Source: DATKQI01 sp035532755 (GTDB lineage: Bacteria > Pseudomonadota > Alphaproteobacteria > Acetobacterales > Acetobacteraceae). From it: DNA of 5,975 nucleotides. The stretch lies in the NCBI GenBank assembly GCA_035532755.1, contig DATKQI010000135.1, positions 1-5,975 of the forward strand, given 5' to 3'. Below the pieces are notes generated by a model that searched no databases, was not told the origin of the DNA, and was given only the letters and a program-made list of their open reading frames with translations. Each line of letters opens with the position of its first letter. The first letter of the stretch is position 1. Shown here piece by piece: positions 5,862 through 5,975 of this stretch. Position numbers and translations under genes: made by a program.

Positions 5862-5975
5862 CTACAGCACCAGGAAAGCGACGGTCGCGACCACCATCAC
5901 CGCCGTCGCGAACCACCCCACCACCCGCATCGGCCATCCCAGCACCAGATCGCCCATGATGCGCCGGTTCGTCGC
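5862..5975 (-). CDS. C-terminal end of a probable Nramp-family divalent metal transporter (partial)
   Basis: On the minus strand the frame is open from the window edge to a TAG at 5864-5862, giving the last 37 residues of a protein. It reads ATNRRIMGDLVLG, then WPMRVVGWFATAVMVVATVA and a short hydrophobic end. From family knowledge, Nramp/MntH proton-coupled Mn2+/Fe2+ transporters often end with (N/D)RR-x-MG, a short loop, GW, and a last membrane helix, and this tail fits that pattern. Codons are mostly G/C-ending, as in the sure genes. The assignment rests on a short tail only, so another polytopic membrane protein is possible. The stop is 2 bases from the ftsK stop in convergent orientation, leaving no dedicated terminator. 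Confidence 0.65.
   Translation of the reverse strand, partial: ATNRRIMGDLVLGWPMRVVGWFATAVMVVATVAFLVL

Noticed and set aside
4459..5937. 492-codon minus-strand open frame antisense to ftsK
   Set aside because: Same type of His/Ala/Gly-rich shadow. It also covers the edge region, where a different minus frame gives the plausible transporter tail.
1..5975. A mobile element, defence island or novel multi-gene system
   Set aside because: All recognised genes are conserved core families with uniform composition. No transposase, integrase, repeat array or foreign-looking block was seen.

Overview
The window is high-GC (roughly 70% by eye) and strongly G/C-ending at third codon positions. It reads as ordinary chromosomal core sequence from an alphaproteobacterium. 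The set ubiquinone hydroxylase / PII-AmtB / short-linker FtsK, together with the protein styles, suggests Rhodospirillales, most likely Acetobacteraceae. That placement is inference from remembered family resemblance, not from a search.

Layout from left to right: (1) the 3' end of an unidentified plus-strand gene, stopping at 161; (2) a complete minus-strand UbiH/UbiL/COQ6-family flavin monooxygenase whose stop lies 8 bases from the first gene, so the two converge; (3) a 240-base divergent control region carrying a sigma-54-like promoter and an NtrC-like site pointing right; (4) glnK and amtB on the plus strand, 14 bases apart, one transcription unit ending at a strong tandem-hairpin terminator; (5) a complete plus-strand ftsK, with its own probable promoter and a better start at 3442 than the first in-frame start at 3370; (6) the 3' end of a minus-strand gene, stopping 2 bases after ftsK, whose last 37 residues look like the C-terminus of an Nramp-type divalent metal transporter.

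How the genes work together: glnK and amtB form the classic ammonium-sensing pair. AmtB conducts ammonium across the inner membrane, and the PII trimer plugs it when nitrogen is plentiful. The upstream sigma-54/NtrC-like elements fit induction under nitrogen limitation. The ubiquinone hydroxylase (respiratory cofactor synthesis), FtsK (chromosome segregation at the division septum) and the metal transporter are housekeeping or homeostatic neighbours with no evident functional link to it. I see no mobile element, CRISPR array, tRNA or rRNA, and no previously undescribed system. The most useful second-look items are regulatory: the promoter region before glnK, the FtsK start, and the rare-codon patch at the FtsK linker/motor boundary.
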